DNA of 64,000 bases from Litoreibacter ascidiaceicola (GCF_900129235.1 NZ_FQUV01000001.1:62001-126000), one strand, 5' to 3'; counted from the first letter of the stretch, positions 53,732 to 63,277 are shown. Notes: generated by a model not told the origin, from the sequence alone. Translations and numbers: made by a program.

Positions 53732-54922
53732 ATGACCCTTCCCCTGATCCCGCTTGCCACCGTGCGCCATCACCATCTGGCGCGGCACCGTCTGTGCGAG
53801 ACCCCGACAGGTGCTGGCAAGGGCCAAGACCTGCACCAGTTGATGCAGGACCTGACATTCGTGCAGCTCGACAGCATCAGCACCGTCGCGCGGGCGCATC
53901 ACATGATTTTGCACGCAAGACGCACCAATTACCGCCCCAAGGCGCTGGACAAACTGATGTCCGACCGTCTCGCCTTCGAGCATTGGACCCATGATGCCTC
54001 GGTCATCGACATGGACAATTTCGGCCATTGGAAGCTGAAATTCGCCCGCGACGCCGTTACCCTGAAATCGCGCTACAAAAACTGGCGCCGTGACGGCTAC
54101 GAGGAGAAGTTCAACGCCGTGTTGAAGCGGATCGCGGACCATGGGCCGTGCTGTTCGTCGGATGTGGGCGCGGATGAAAAGAAGGGCTCCGGCGGCTGGT
54201 GGGACTGGCACCCGTCGAAGACCGCGCTGGAGTATCTGTGGCGGTCCGGCAAGCTGTCGGTCTCGCATCGTCAAGGATTTCGCAAGTTCTACGACCTGAC
54301 CGAGCGCGTGATCCCGCAGCCCCACCTGAGCACGCAGTATCTGCCCGAAGAGACAATCGCGCATACCTGCACCACCGCGCTGGATTGTTTGGGCTTCGCA
54401 ACCGCGGGAGAAATCGCGGCGTTCTGGGACATCATCACCCCCGCTGAAGCCAAGCAGTGGTGCGCGGATGAACTGGCAGCGGGGCAATTGATCGAGGTTG
54501 AGTTGGAAACCGCCCAAGGCAAACCGCGCCGCTCCTTCGCGCGACCGTGCGTGCTGGAGGTGCCGTTAATGGAGCCGACCAAGCGCATTCGCATCCTGTC
54601 ACCGTTCGATCCTGCGTTAAGGGACCGCAAACGCACCGAACGGCTGTTCGGGTTCTACTACCGGATCGAGGTTTTCGTGCCAGAGGCGAAGCGGCAATAT
54701 GGCTATTATGTCTTCCCCGTTCTCGAAGGCGACCGCCTGATCGGGCGCATCGACATGAAGGCGGACCGTGCGCGCGGTGTGATGGCGGTGCGGGCGTTCT
54801 GGCCGGAGGCAGGATTGCGCATGGGGTCCGGTCGGGTCAAGGCGCTGACCACGGCGATCGAGCGCACGGCGCGGCTTTCAGCGGTCACAGATATGGAGTT
54901 TGCCCCCGACTGGATTCGGTAA
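53732..54922 (+). CDS. YcaQ/AlkZ-like winged-helix DNA glycosylase family protein
   Basis: A 396-residue HTH_42-type protein; characterised relatives unhook DNA interstrand crosslinks or alkylated bases. FVQLDSISTVARAHHMILHAR carries the QxD catalytic motif (QLD), and FEHWTHDASVIDM, LEYLWRSGKLSVSHRQGFRKFYDL and ILSPFDPALRDRKRTERLFGFYYRIE are family blocks. It diverges from the FAD monooxygenase with 105 bases between starts. Confidence 0.88.
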   Translation: MTLPLIPLATVRHHHLARHRLCETPTGAGKGQDLHQLMQDLTFVQLDSISTVARAHHMILHARRTNYRPKALDKLMSDRLAFEHWTHDASVIDMDNFGHWKLKFARDAVTLKSRYKNWRRDGYEEKFNAVLKRIADHGPCCSSDVGADEKKGSGGWWDWHPSKTALEYLWRSGKLSVSHRQGFRKFYDLTERVIPQPHLSTQYLPEETIAHTCTTALDCLGFATAGEIAAFWDIITPAEAKQWCADELAAGQLIEVELETAQGKPRRSFARPCVLEVPLMEPTKRIRILSPFDPALRDRKRTERLFGFYYRIEVFVPEAKRQYGYYVFPVLEGDRLIGRIDMKADRARGVMAVRAFWPEAGLRMGSGRVKALTTAIERTARLSAVTDMEFAPDWIR

Positions 54923-54979
54923 AAGCTTGATCAAACGGCCTTTTCCGGCGATGAACGCTACAACCCTGCGGAGGTTCCC

Positions 54980-55624
54980 ATGACCGAGACCCAGTTGCGC
55001 GAGCAGATTTGCCTGCTCGCCAAATCCATGTTTGATCGCGGCTTGACTGGTGGCTCCACCGGAAACATCTCTGCGCGCACCGAGGATGGCGGCTTGTTGG
55101 TTTCCCCCACGGGTACGTCCTTCGGGCGCTTGGATCCTGCCCGCTTGTCGCGCTTTGATGCGGATGGTGCGTTGATCGACGGTGACGCCCCGACCAAGGA
55201 AATGCCGCTGCATTCGGCCTTCTACGACACCCGTTCCAGCGCGGGTGCGGTTGTGCATTTGCACGCCTGCCATTCCGTCGCGTGGTCGATGATGCCGGAT
55301 GCGGACGAAGACAACTTCCTGCCGCCCCTCACACCCTATGCGATCATGAAACTAGGCAAGGTCAAGCTGTTGCCGTTCTTCCTGCCGGGCGATCCGGCCA
55401 TGGGCGAGGCCGTACGCGGGCTTGCGGGCAAGCGCTCTGCGGTGATGCTGGCCAATCACGGCCCCGTGGTCGCAGGTAAGGACGTGGAGGCCGCCTGCAA
55501 CGCCATCGAGGAGCTGGAGGACACTGCCCGCCTTGCCATGTTGATGCGCGGCTATGATGCGCGGGCATTGAGCCCTGAGCAGGTGCAAAATCTTGTAGCA
55601 AAATTCGATGTGGAGTGGGACTGA
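54980..55624 (+). CDS. otnC: 3-oxo-tetronate 4-phosphate decarboxylase (class II aldolase family)
   Basis: Decarboxylates 3-oxo-tetronate 4-phosphate to dihydroxyacetone phosphate. The 214-residue class II aldolase/adducin-fold protein has GGSTGNISARTEDG, SPTGTSFGRL, PTKEMPLHSAFYDTR and the zinc histidines of VVHLHACHSVAWS plus NHGPVVAGKD. Gene order with a hydroxypyruvate-isomerase-like partner supports OtnC rather than fuculose aldolase. Stop and next start share one base (TGATG). The kinase OtnK is not adjacent. Confidence 0.82.
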   Translation: MTETQLREQICLLAKSMFDRGLTGGSTGNISARTEDGGLLVSPTGTSFGRLDPARLSRFDADGALIDGDAPTKEMPLHSAFYDTRSSAGAVVHLHACHSVAWSMMPDADEDNFLPPLTPYAIMKLGKVKLLPFFLPGDPAMGEAVRGLAGKRSAVMLANHGPVVAGKDVEAACNAIEELEDTARLAMLMRGYDARALSPEQVQNLVAKFDVEWD

Positions 55625-56391
55625 TGGTACAATTCTCGGCCAATTTGGGGTTCCTGTGGAATGATCTCCCCCTGCCCGACGCGATCCTTAAAGCCAAAGA
55701 CGCGGGCTTCGTCGCAGTCGAACTGCACTGGCCCTACGCCACGCCATCGGCAGACGTCAGAGCCGCGCTGGACGAGACAGGGCTGCCTTGTCTTGGCTTG
55801 AACACCCAACGCGGTGATGTTGCGGGCGGTGACAACGGCTGTGCCGCCATACCGGGCCGAGAGGCGGAGGCGCGCGGCTATATCGACGAGGCACTCGCCT
55901 ATGCCCGAGATATCGGTGCGCCGAATGTGCATGTGATGGCGGGCTTCACCGATCGCAGTACTGCGGCCAAAGCTACTTTTGCGCAAAACCTGCGCTATGC
56001 GTGCGCACAAGCGGCGCTGACGCAACGCACGATCCTGATCGAGCCATTGAACAGCCGCGACGCCAAGGGCTATCACATCGGGACAATCCCCGAGGCGCAG
56101 GAAGCACTTGCCGCGGTCGACCTGCCGAACCTGAAAATCATGTTCGACTGCTACCACTTGCAGATCATGCAGGGGGAGTTGGTGACGCTGTTTACGGGGT
56201 GTCAGAAGCACATCGGCCACGTCCAGTTCGCCGCCGTGCCAGACCGTGGCGAGCCTGATACCGGAGAGGTGGATTACAAGGTGCTGCTACCGGAATTGGA
56301 GCGTCTGGGCTGGAACGCCCCGTTCGGGGCCGAGTACAAGCCACGCGACACCATGGAAAGCGGCCTTAAGTGGATGAATTCTTACCGTTAG
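55624..56391 (+). CDS. otnI: 2-oxo-tetronate isomerase (hydroxypyruvate isomerase family)
   Basis: Interconverts 2-oxo- and 3-oxo-tetronate. The 255-residue TIM-barrel starts VQFSANLGFLWNDLPLPDAI, typical of Hyi/OtnI, with NVHVMAGFTDR, ILIEPLNSRDAKGYHIG and IMFDCYHLQIMQGEL; Glu in IEPLN and the late PFGAEYKP glutamate are the active-site acids. The start overlaps the otnC stop; the gene's end overlaps the convergent MmgE/PrpD gene by four bases. Confidence 0.85.
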   Translation: MVQFSANLGFLWNDLPLPDAILKAKDAGFVAVELHWPYATPSADVRAALDETGLPCLGLNTQRGDVAGGDNGCAAIPGREAEARGYIDEALAYARDIGAPNVHVMAGFTDRSTAAKATFAQNLRYACAQAALTQRTILIEPLNSRDAKGYHIGTIPEAQEALAAVDLPNLKIMFDCYHLQIMQGELVTLFTGCQKHIGHVQFAAVPDRGEPDTGEVDYKVLLPELERLGWNAPFGAEYKPRDTMESGLKWMNSYR

Positions 56392-57770
56392 AAGTCGATC
56401 TTCATCTTGTTGACCAGCTGCGTCAGTGCTTTGAAATCAGCGTCTTTGCCGTCCAATCCCATCACTATACCCTCCAATTCAACCACCTGATCCACACTTA
56501 GAACGCTTCCTGCGAAGCGGCGGAATTTCTGCACAATTTCGGCCTCGGTCGGCTGCGGGTCAGGACCGCCCGACGCCTCAACCACGCCACTGTCGAAGCT
56601 GCGCCCGTCATGCAAGGTGACCTTGACCCGTGCCTGTCGCCGCGCAGGGTAATCGGCCTCCAGCGCGGTATCGACATGCGCAGAGGTGAGCCCAGTCAGC
56701 TTGATCAGGTCAGGGTCGCCAAATGCCTTTGGCATCACCTCGTCCACACCCACGACGCCGCGCGCGAAGGCGCAGGCGACGGGCCACGCCAGAGAATATT
56801 GCGCTTTAGGTGATGTGTCCGGCACCGAGGCGCTCAATTCCGCGCTATACTTGAAGGTATACACATCAATTGATGCAATGAGTTGTGGATCAATGTTAAA
56901 CTTGGCACGTAACCCCAAGGCGGCATCAATCGGGGCGTGCGCCCAACGGCATATGGGATAGGGTTTCACATATTGCTGGCAGGTCAGCCAAACCTGCCCC
57001 AGATCCCCCCAAGACCCCTCCGCATCATCGAACTCGACCGTCGCAGCAGGGGCGCCGGTGAAGCCGTCTTCGGCAATTAGCACCGCATAAAGGCCAACAG
57101 GCGCGCCAAAACCGGTCCCGTCATGCAGCATAGTCGGGTTGGCAATTTCACGCATCATCTGGCTGCGTGGGGCGTGATATTCGGCAATGCCAAGCGCGTG
57201 GCGGAACACATCATCGCTCACCCCGCGCAAACGGGCGGCCATTGCAACACAGCCAAGCGCATTCCAGGCCCCCGATGTGTGATAGTCCGGCACCGTTGCG
57301 TGCAAGGCTTCCGCCGCGCGGTAGGCGATTTCGTAGCCTGCGATCATCAGCACCAACGCCTCGCGGCCAGACAGCTCCGGCGCGTCTTCTGCCAAGGCCA
57401 GCAATGCGGGCAATAAAGCCGCCCCTGCGTGCCCCTTGGACGGCTGCCAGCCATCATGCGCGTCGAGATTGTCGAGCTGGGTCGCCATGGCGAACGCAGC
57501 CCCCGGCAAAGACGCTTTGCGCCCGTCAAAGGCAATTCGCGCTGCGGGCGCATCAGGACCCGCCGCCCAGTGCCGCACCGCATGGTCGCGGGCGATACGT
57601 CCGGCATCCAGTCGATGTGCGGCGGCAAGAACCCCGATCAGGTCAAGCACCAGCAGTTTGGCCGTGGTCATCACCTCGGGCGGCATAGTCTTGGCATCCA
57701 GCCCGCGCAGCCACGCGTTTGACGTGTCGAAAACCGGCTTTGGGCCAGCGAGCGTTTCCATTTTGGTCAT
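56388..57770 (-). CDS. MmgE/PrpD family protein
   Basis: A 460-residue member of the MmgE/PrpD family (2-methylcitrate dehydratase fold; also cis-aconitate decarboxylase and others). Seen: LVLDLIGVLAAAHRLDAGRIARD, ATQLDNLDAHDGWQPSKGHAGAALLPALLALAE, HAPRSQMMREIANPTMLHDGTGFGAPVGLYAVLIAE-type block, and YPICRWAHAPIDAALGLR. No prpB or prpC is nearby, so methylcitrate is unlikely as substrate. Convergent with otnI; could act with the neighbouring tetronate or C4 dicarboxylate genes, which is inference. Confidence 0.85.
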   Translation of the reverse strand: MTKMETLAGPKPVFDTSNAWLRGLDAKTMPPEVMTTAKLLVLDLIGVLAAAHRLDAGRIARDHAVRHWAAGPDAPAARIAFDGRKASLPGAAFAMATQLDNLDAHDGWQPSKGHAGAALLPALLALAEDAPELSGREALVLMIAGYEIAYRAAEALHATVPDYHTSGAWNALGCVAMAARLRGVSDDVFRHALGIAEYHAPRSQMMREIANPTMLHDGTGFGAPVGLYAVLIAEDGFTGAPAATVEFDDAEGSWGDLGQVWLTCQQYVKPYPICRWAHAPIDAALGLRAKFNIDPQLIASIDVYTFKYSAELSASVPDTSPKAQYSLAWPVACAFARGVVGVDEVMPKAFGDPDLIKLTGLTSAHVDTALEADYPARRQARVKVTLHDGRSFDSGVVEASGGPDPQPTEAEIVQKFRRFAGSVLSVDQVVELEGIVMGLDGKDADFKALTQLVNKMKIDF

Positions 57771-57871
57771 GGTATCTGCCTTAAAAGTCAGCCTACCCCC
57801 GTTCTAAATCCCGCATATCTGCCTCGCCTGTCATTAAGCGACGGATTTCGTCGTGTTCCACCTCAGCCTGT

Positions 57872-58720
57872 TCATCCCTGCGCAGGCGGCGGTGCTCCAC
57901 CAATGGCCACCGTCAATCTGGACGCGGCAGCAACCACAGCCTCGCTCAGAGCCGCGACTTGCTCTGCCCCGACGCGGGTGGTCGGGCCGGACACCGAAAT
58001 TCCCGCAATCGCCTCGCCGTGGATGTCAAAAACCGGAGCCGCAATGCAACGCATGCCGAGGTTCCGCTCCTCGCCGTCAATGGCGTATCCGCGCGCTTTG
58101 GAGAGGTGCAAGTCTTCCAGCAGCGCGGTGTGATCGGTCAATGTGAATTCGGTAAACCCTTCCAGCGGAGCCTTGGAGAGCAGTTTTCTGATACGCTGTT
58201 CTTCCATTTCCGCCAGCAGCGCCTTGCCAATGCCGGAGGCGTGCATGCGTGACAAGGTTCCGGGCGGGAAGAACGCGCGAATGCTGGCCGTTGTCTCGAC
58301 CTGACTGACAAACAACACATGACCGTTCTGCTCGATGCCAAGATTGGCGGTCTCGCCTGTGTCTTCCATCAACGACCTCAAGACCGGACGCGCGCGCTCC
58401 ACAAGGCTGGTGCGCCGCAGAAACCGCGCCCCGATCACAAAGGCGCGCGGGCCGATATGCCAGACCTGATCGTCTTGGTCGAACTCGACCAAGCCCCTGC
58501 CCTCCAGCGTCACCAAAATCCGGTACACCGTCGCCGGAGACTGGCTCAGGTCAGTCGCCAGCATGGTCAGGGTTTTGCCCTGCGCCTCGCTCAGGAATTC
58601 AAAAACCTCCATGGCGCGGTCGAGGGATTTAATCGTGTTCTGCGCGCTTTTATCATCCCAGTCCCGTGGCCGTCCGCGCGCTTTGCGATGACTGATTCCG
58701 GCATTATTTTTCGAATCCAT
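57872..58720 (-). CDS. bhcR: IclR-family regulator of the beta-hydroxyaspartate cycle
   Basis: A 282-residue IclR-type regulator: winged helix at about 30-95 (LDRAMEVFEFLSEAQGKTL, DLSQSPATVYRILVTLEGRG) and effector domain (ANLGIEQNGHVLFVSQVE, GTLSRMHASGIGKALLAEM, GMRCIAAPVFDIHGEAIAGISVSGP). In Paracoccus denitrificans BhcR controls bhcABCD and binds glyoxylate. It is divergent from bhcA with a 167-base AT-rich gap. ATG 58720 fits; ATG 58729 is also possible. Confidence 0.9.
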   Translation of the reverse strand: MDSKNNAGISHRKARGRPRDWDDKSAQNTIKSLDRAMEVFEFLSEAQGKTLTMLATDLSQSPATVYRILVTLEGRGLVEFDQDDQVWHIGPRAFVIGARFLRRTSLVERARPVLRSLMEDTGETANLGIEQNGHVLFVSQVETTASIRAFFPPGTLSRMHASGIGKALLAEMEEQRIRKLLSKAPLEGFTEFTLTDHTALLEDLHLSKARGYAIDGEERNLGMRCIAAPVFDIHGEAIAGISVSGPTTRVGAEQVAALSEAVVAAASRLTVAIGGAPPPAQG

Positions 58721-58738
58721 AAGATACATCCAAATTTT

Positions 58739-58755
58739 GTGAAAAGCGTATTCAC
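58739..58755. promoter_or_regulatory. Candidate BhcR operator
   Basis: GTGAA-N7-TTCAC is an inverted repeat centred at 58747 between bhcR and bhcA; a second dyad TTCA-N5-TGAA overlaps it (58751-58763). IclR regulators bind such short dyads. The region from 58770 to 58850 is strongly A-rich with several A-tracts, so it may be bent and holds the bhcA promoter. Confidence 0.45.
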
Positions 58756-58887
58756 TGCATGAAAAATATAACCTTCTGACAATGCTCAATTTTCTACCAA
58801 AATGCAAAAATAAAAAACAATTTCAAAAAAATATCTCTTTGGAGCATGCGGCCCTAAGTTGGCCTCAACGTTTACAAGGAGACGATC

Positions 58888-60066
58888 ATGAGCTTCCAGA
58901 ACCCCGTATTCATTCCCGGTCCGACCAACATGCCAGAAGCGGTGCGTCAAGCCTGCTATATGCCGACGATCGACCACCGCTCGCCAACCTTTGGGAAAAT
59001 CCTGCACCCGTGCCTTGAGGGTGTGCGGAAGGTTCTGAAGTCGAAAGATGCGAAGATCTTCATCTTCCCGTCGACCGGTACCGGCGGCTGGGAAACGGCC
59101 CTGTCCAACACTTTGAGCAAGGGTGACAAAGTTCTGGCTGCGCGCAATGGCATGTTCTCGCACCGCTGGATCGACATGTGCCAGCGCCATGGGTTGGACG
59201 TGCACGTTGTAGAGACCCCTTGGGGCGAAGGCATTCCGGCCGACAAATACGAAGAAATCCTGAAAGCGGACACCAAGCACGAGATCAAAGTCGTGCTGGC
59301 CACGCATAACGAGACCGCAACCGGCGTGAAATCCGACATCGCCGCCGTGCGCAAAGCACTCGACGCTGCGGGCCACCCTGCGATGCTGTTCGTAGACGGG
59401 GTTAGCTCCATCGCGTCGATGGATTTCCGCTTTGACGAGTGGGGCGTGGACGTCGCCATCACCGGATCGCAGAAAGGCTTTATGTTGCCAGCCGGTCTGG
59501 CCATCATCGGCTTCTCCGGCAAGGCCATCGCGGCTGCGGAAAAATCCGACCTGCCGACAACCTTTTTTGATATCAAAGACATGCAAAAGGGCTACGACGC
59601 CAACGCATTCCCATATACCCCACCGGTTGGCCTGATGAACGGCCTGAAACTGTCGCTCGACATGCTGTTGGAAGAGGGTCTGGAGAACGTGTTCGCCCGC
59701 CACCACCGCATCGCCGAAGGTGTCCGCAAGGCCGTCTCGGCTTGGGGGCTGGAGCTTTGCGCGGCCTCGCCTGATCTGTACTCCGACACGGTCAGCGCGA
59801 TCCGCACGCCGGAAGGCTTCAACGCCACCGATATCGTGACCCATGCGGCTGACAAATACGACGTGGCCTTCGGTGTGGGCCTTGGCGAAGTTGCGGGGAA
59901 GGTCTTCCGCATCGGCCATTTGGGCAGCCTGACGGACGTGATGACGCTGAGCGGCTTGGCCACCGCCGAGATGTGCATGGTCGATCTGGGTCTGGATGTG
60001 AAACTGGGCTCCGGCGTCGCTGCAGCGCAAGAGTACTATCGCACCAACCCTGTGGCAGGCAAATAA
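58888..60066 (+). CDS. bhcA: L-aspartate-glyoxylate aminotransferase
   Basis: Transfers the amino group of aspartate to glyoxylate giving glycine and oxaloacetate, so the cycle's amino donor is regenerated. A 392-residue class V PLP enzyme: FIPGPTNMPEAVRQACY, ACYMPTIDHRSPTFG, STGTGGWETALSNTLS, and Schiff-base Lys196 in ITGSQKGFMLP. AAGGAGACG precedes the start. First gene of bhcABCD. Confidence 0.95.
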   Translation: MSFQNPVFIPGPTNMPEAVRQACYMPTIDHRSPTFGKILHPCLEGVRKVLKSKDAKIFIFPSTGTGGWETALSNTLSKGDKVLAARNGMFSHRWIDMCQRHGLDVHVVETPWGEGIPADKYEEILKADTKHEIKVVLATHNETATGVKSDIAAVRKALDAAGHPAMLFVDGVSSIASMDFRFDEWGVDVAITGSQKGFMLPAGLAIIGFSGKAIAAAEKSDLPTTFFDIKDMQKGYDANAFPYTPPVGLMNGLKLSLDMLLEEGLENVFARHHRIAEGVRKAVSAWGLELCAASPDLYSDTVSAIRTPEGFNATDIVTHAADKYDVAFGVGLGEVAGKVFRIGHLGSLTDVMTLSGLATAEMCMVDLGLDVKLGSGVAAAQEYYRTNPVAGK

Positions 60067-60088
60067 CGCCCGACGGGAGGAGAAACAG

Positions 60089-61039
60089 ATGTATATTCCA
60101 ACCTATCAAGACATGCTGGATGCTCACGAGCTGATCAAGCCCTACATCCACCGCACGCCCGTGATGACTTCGGATTACCTAAACGAGCTGACCGGCGCGC
60201 AGCTGTTCTTCAAATGCGAGAACTTTCAGACACCGGGTGCCTTCAAGGTACGCGGTGCCAGCAACGCGGTGTTCGGGCTGGACGCGGAACAAGCCAAGCT
60301 GGGTGTGGCGACACACTCGTCGGGCAACCACGCGTCCTGCCTCAGCTATGCGGCAAGCCGTCGTGGCATCCCTTGCAACGTGGTCATGCCACGCACAGCC
60401 CCGCAGGCGAAAAAAGACACCGTGCGGCGCTATGGCGGCGTGATCACTGAATGCGAGCCGTCGACGTCGTCGCGCGAAGAGACCTTCGCCAAGGTGCAAG
60501 CCGAAACCGGTGGCGACTTCGTCCACCCCTATAACGACCCGCGCGTGATTGCGGGCCAAGGCACCTGTGCGCGGGAGTTCATGGAGCAGACCGACGGTCT
60601 GGATATCGTGATGGCCCCTATCGGTGGCGGCGGCATGATCTCGGGCACCTGTCTGACCCTGTCAAACCAAGCGCCGGAAACGCAGATCATCGCAGCCGAG
60701 CCCGAGCAGGCGGATGACGCCTATCGCAGCTTCAAGGCCGGCCATATCATCGCCGATGACGCGCCCAAGACTATCGCAGACGGCCTGCTGGTGCCGCTGA
60801 AAGTCCTGACATGGCACTTCGTATCGAACCATGTGACCGATATTCTGACCGCGTCCGACCAAGAAATCATCGACGCGATGAAACTGACATGGAAGCATCT
60901 GCGGGTCGTCATGGAGGCTAGCTCCTCTGTGCCGCTGGCGACGATCCTGAAAAACAAAGACCGGTTCGCGGGTAAACGCGTCGGCATCATCATCACGGGC
61001 GGGAATGTCGATCTCGACATTCTGCCATGGCTCAAGTGA
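60089..61039 (+). CDS. bhcB: erythro-beta-hydroxyaspartate dehydratase
   Basis: Converts beta-hydroxyaspartate to iminosuccinate. A 316-residue fold-type II PLP enzyme of the serine/threonine dehydratase family with FKCENFQTPGAFKVRGASNA (Lys53 binds PLP), SSGNHASCLSYAA and the phosphate loop APIGGGGMISGT. GGGAGGAG precedes ATG 60089. Between bhcA and bhcC on one transcript. Confidence 0.95.
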   Translation: MYIPTYQDMLDAHELIKPYIHRTPVMTSDYLNELTGAQLFFKCENFQTPGAFKVRGASNAVFGLDAEQAKLGVATHSSGNHASCLSYAASRRGIPCNVVMPRTAPQAKKDTVRRYGGVITECEPSTSSREETFAKVQAETGGDFVHPYNDPRVIAGQGTCAREFMEQTDGLDIVMAPIGGGGMISGTCLTLSNQAPETQIIAAEPEQADDAYRSFKAGHIIADDAPKTIADGLLVPLKVLTWHFVSNHVTDILTASDQEIIDAMKLTWKHLRVVMEASSSVPLATILKNKDRFAGKRVGIIITGGNVDLDILPWLK

Positions 61040-61053
61040 AGGGAGTTCAAGCA

Positions 61054-62217
61054 ATGAACACACATGTAGATTTTAAAGACCTCGAAGTCGGCTACGACGT
61101 CCCCGCCCTGCCCGGTATGGACGAGGCCGACATCCAGACACCCTGCCTTGTGCTGGATCTGGACGCGCTGGAGCGCAATGTCAAAAAGATGGGCGACTTT
61201 GCGAAGGCTGCTGGCATGCGTCACCGTAGCCATGGCAAAATGCACAAATCGGTAGATGTGCAAAAACTGCAAGAGTCCCTTGGCGGGGCCTGCGGAGTGT
61301 GCTGCCAGAAGGTCTCCGAAGCAGAAGTATTCGCACGCGGTGGCATCAAGGACGTGCTGGTCTCTAACCAAGTGACACAGCCTGCCAAGATCAAACGCCT
61401 TGCCAACCTGCCCAAACTGGGTGCCCGCACCATCTGCTGCGTCGACGACCTCAACAACGTAGCCGACCTGTCCAAGGGCGCGGTTGAAGCTAGCACCCAG
61501 ATTGAATGTCTGGTTGAAATCGACTGCGGCGCAGGCCGTTGCGGCGTGACAACCACACCGCAAGTGGTGGAATTGGCGAAAGCCATCGACGCCGCCGACG
61601 GGCTGAAGTTCTCGGGCATCCAAGCCTATCAGGGCGCGATGCAGCATCTCGACAGCTACGAAGATCGCAAGGGCAAAACCCAGATCGCCATCGATATGGT
61701 CCAAGACGCCGTGGATGCATTGAAGGCCGAAGGGTTGGAGTGCGACATAGTCGGCGGCGGCGGCACAGGCAGCTACTATTTCGAGAGCGCGTCGAACGTG
61801 TTCAACGAGTTGCAATGCGGCTCTTACGCTTTCATGGACGCCGATTATGGTCGTATTCTTGATAAAGACGGCAAGCGCATCGACGAAGGCGAGTGGGAAA
61901 ACGCGCTGTTCATCCTGACCTCCGTTATGTCCCACGCCAAGGCTGACAAAGCCATCGTGGACGCCGGTCTGAAAGCACAATCCGTCGACAGCGGCCTGCC
62001 CACGATCTATGGCCGCGACGACGTGGAATACGTCAAATGCTCTGACGAGCATGGCGTGGTCTCCGACCCGAAGGGCGTCTTGAAGGTCAACGACAAGCTG
62101 CGCCTTGTTCCCGGTCACTGCGACCCGACCTGCAACGTGCATGACTGGTATGTCGGTGTCCGTAACGGCAAGGTCGAAACCCTGTGGCCCGTCTCGGCCC
62201 GCGGTAAAGCCTACTAA
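61054..62217 (+). CDS. bhcC: beta-hydroxyaspartate aldolase
   Basis: Condenses glycine with glyoxylate to (2R,3S)-beta-hydroxyaspartate. A 387-residue protein of the D-threonine aldolase/alanine-racemase fold: DIQTPCLVLDLDALERNV, MRHRSHGKMHKSVDV with the PLP lysine, CVDDLNNVADLSK, ECLVEIDCGAGRCGV, and the metal-site VPGHCDPTCNVHDWY. ATG 61054 is chosen because GGGAG precedes it at the right distance. Confidence 0.95.
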   Translation: MNTHVDFKDLEVGYDVPALPGMDEADIQTPCLVLDLDALERNVKKMGDFAKAAGMRHRSHGKMHKSVDVQKLQESLGGACGVCCQKVSEAEVFARGGIKDVLVSNQVTQPAKIKRLANLPKLGARTICCVDDLNNVADLSKGAVEASTQIECLVEIDCGAGRCGVTTTPQVVELAKAIDAADGLKFSGIQAYQGAMQHLDSYEDRKGKTQIAIDMVQDAVDALKAEGLECDIVGGGGTGSYYFESASNVFNELQCGSYAFMDADYGRILDKDGKRIDEGEWENALFILTSVMSHAKADKAIVDAGLKAQSVDSGLPTIYGRDDVEYVKCSDEHGVVSDPKGVLKVNDKLRLVPGHCDPTCNVHDWYVGVRNGKVETLWPVSARGKAY

Positions 62218-62233
62218 AACAAGACCCCCGTAT

Positions 62234-62249
62234 GCGCCGTCAAAGGCGC
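62234..62249 (+). terminator. Intercistronic hairpin bhcC-bhcD
   Basis: GCGCC-GTCAAA-GGCGC, with an alternative longer pairing of ATGCGC (62232-62237) with GCGCAT (62260-62265). No T-run follows, so it more likely tunes stability or read-through than ends transcription. Confidence 0.4.
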
Positions 62250-62282
62250 GTGCGGGCGCGCGCATCCCAAAGGAAATAGCCC

Positions 62283-63248
62283 ATGTTTATCGTCCCAGAA
62301 CGCGAAATTGCCGACCTGATGACCCGCGACGCCGCTTTCGACGCTGTCGAAAGTGTGTTTGCCGCAATGGCGTCTAAAGACGCCTATAACTTCCCCGTCA
62401 TTCGCGAGGCGATCGGCCACGAAGACGCGCTCTATGGCTTCAAGGGCGGGTTCGACAAAGCAGGCATGACGCTTGGCCTGAAGGCGGGTGGCTACTGGCC
62501 GAACAATCTCGAAAAACATGGCCATATCAACCATCAGTCCACGATTTTCCTGTTTAATCCAGACACTGGCATGGTCAGCGCCATGGTCGGCGGCAACCTG
62601 TTGACCGCCCTGCGCACCGCCGCCGCGTCATCGGTGTCGATCAAGCATCTGGCCCGCAAGGACGCGAAGGTCATGGGCATGGTGGGGGCCGGCCATCAGG
62701 CTACATTCCAGCTGCGCGCCGCCCTTGAGCAGCGTCAGTTCGAGAAAGTCATCGGTTGGAACTACCACCCCGAGATGCTGCCCAATATTGAGAAAATTGC
62801 CATTGAAGCGGGGCTGCCGTTTGAAGCGGTCGAGCTTGACGGCATGCGTGAAGCCGACGTGGTGATTTCCATCACCTCCACTTTTGCGCCGACCATCATG
62901 GCCGACCACATTGCACCCGGCACACATATCGCCTGCATGGGCACCGACACCAAAGGCAAGCAAGAGGTTGAGGCCGCCCTGCTCGCCCGCGCCACGGTCT
63001 TCACCGACGAGGTCGCGCAGTCCGTCAGCATCGGCGAGGCGCAGCACGCCGTCGCCCAAGGTCTGATCAAGGAAAGCGACGTGCACCAGCTTGGTGCGGT
63101 GATCAACGGCACCCACAAAGGCCGCACGTCTGACGATGAAATCACGTTGTTCGATGGCACGGGCGTTGGTTTGCAAGATTTGGCGGTCGCCGCGAGCGTT
63201 GTCGAATTAGCCGTCGCAAAAGGCGTTGCAATCGAGGTCGATTTCTAA
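62283..63248 (+). CDS. bhcD: Iminosuccinate reductase
   Basis: Reduces iminosuccinate to L-aspartate with NAD(P)H, closing the beta-hydroxyaspartate cycle. A 321-residue protein of the ornithine cyclodeaminase/mu-crystallin family with GGNLLTALRTAAASSVSIKHLA, the nucleotide-binding MGMVGAGHQATFQLRA and ADVVISITSTFAPTIMA. AAAGGAAATAGCCC precedes the start. Last gene of bhcABCD. Confidence 0.94.
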   Translation: MFIVPEREIADLMTRDAAFDAVESVFAAMASKDAYNFPVIREAIGHEDALYGFKGGFDKAGMTLGLKAGGYWPNNLEKHGHINHQSTIFLFNPDTGMVSAMVGGNLLTALRTAAASSVSIKHLARKDAKVMGMVGAGHQATFQLRAALEQRQFEKVIGWNYHPEMLPNIEKIAIEAGLPFEAVELDGMREADVVISITSTFAPTIMADHIAPGTHIACMGTDTKGKQEVEAALLARATVFTDEVAQSVSIGEAQHAVAQGLIKESDVHQLGAVINGTHKGRTSDDEITLFDGTGVGLQDLAVAASVVELAVAKGVAIEVDF

Positions 63249-63277
63249 GGGTAGGCCATTTGCATAAGTCTGAAATG

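Noticed and set aside
53627-54517. N-terminal extension of about 300 residues to the FAD monooxygenase
   Set aside because: The FAD-binding GxGxxG must be near the N-terminus and starts at 53626; the extension lies opposite the YcaQ-like gene and is a shadow.
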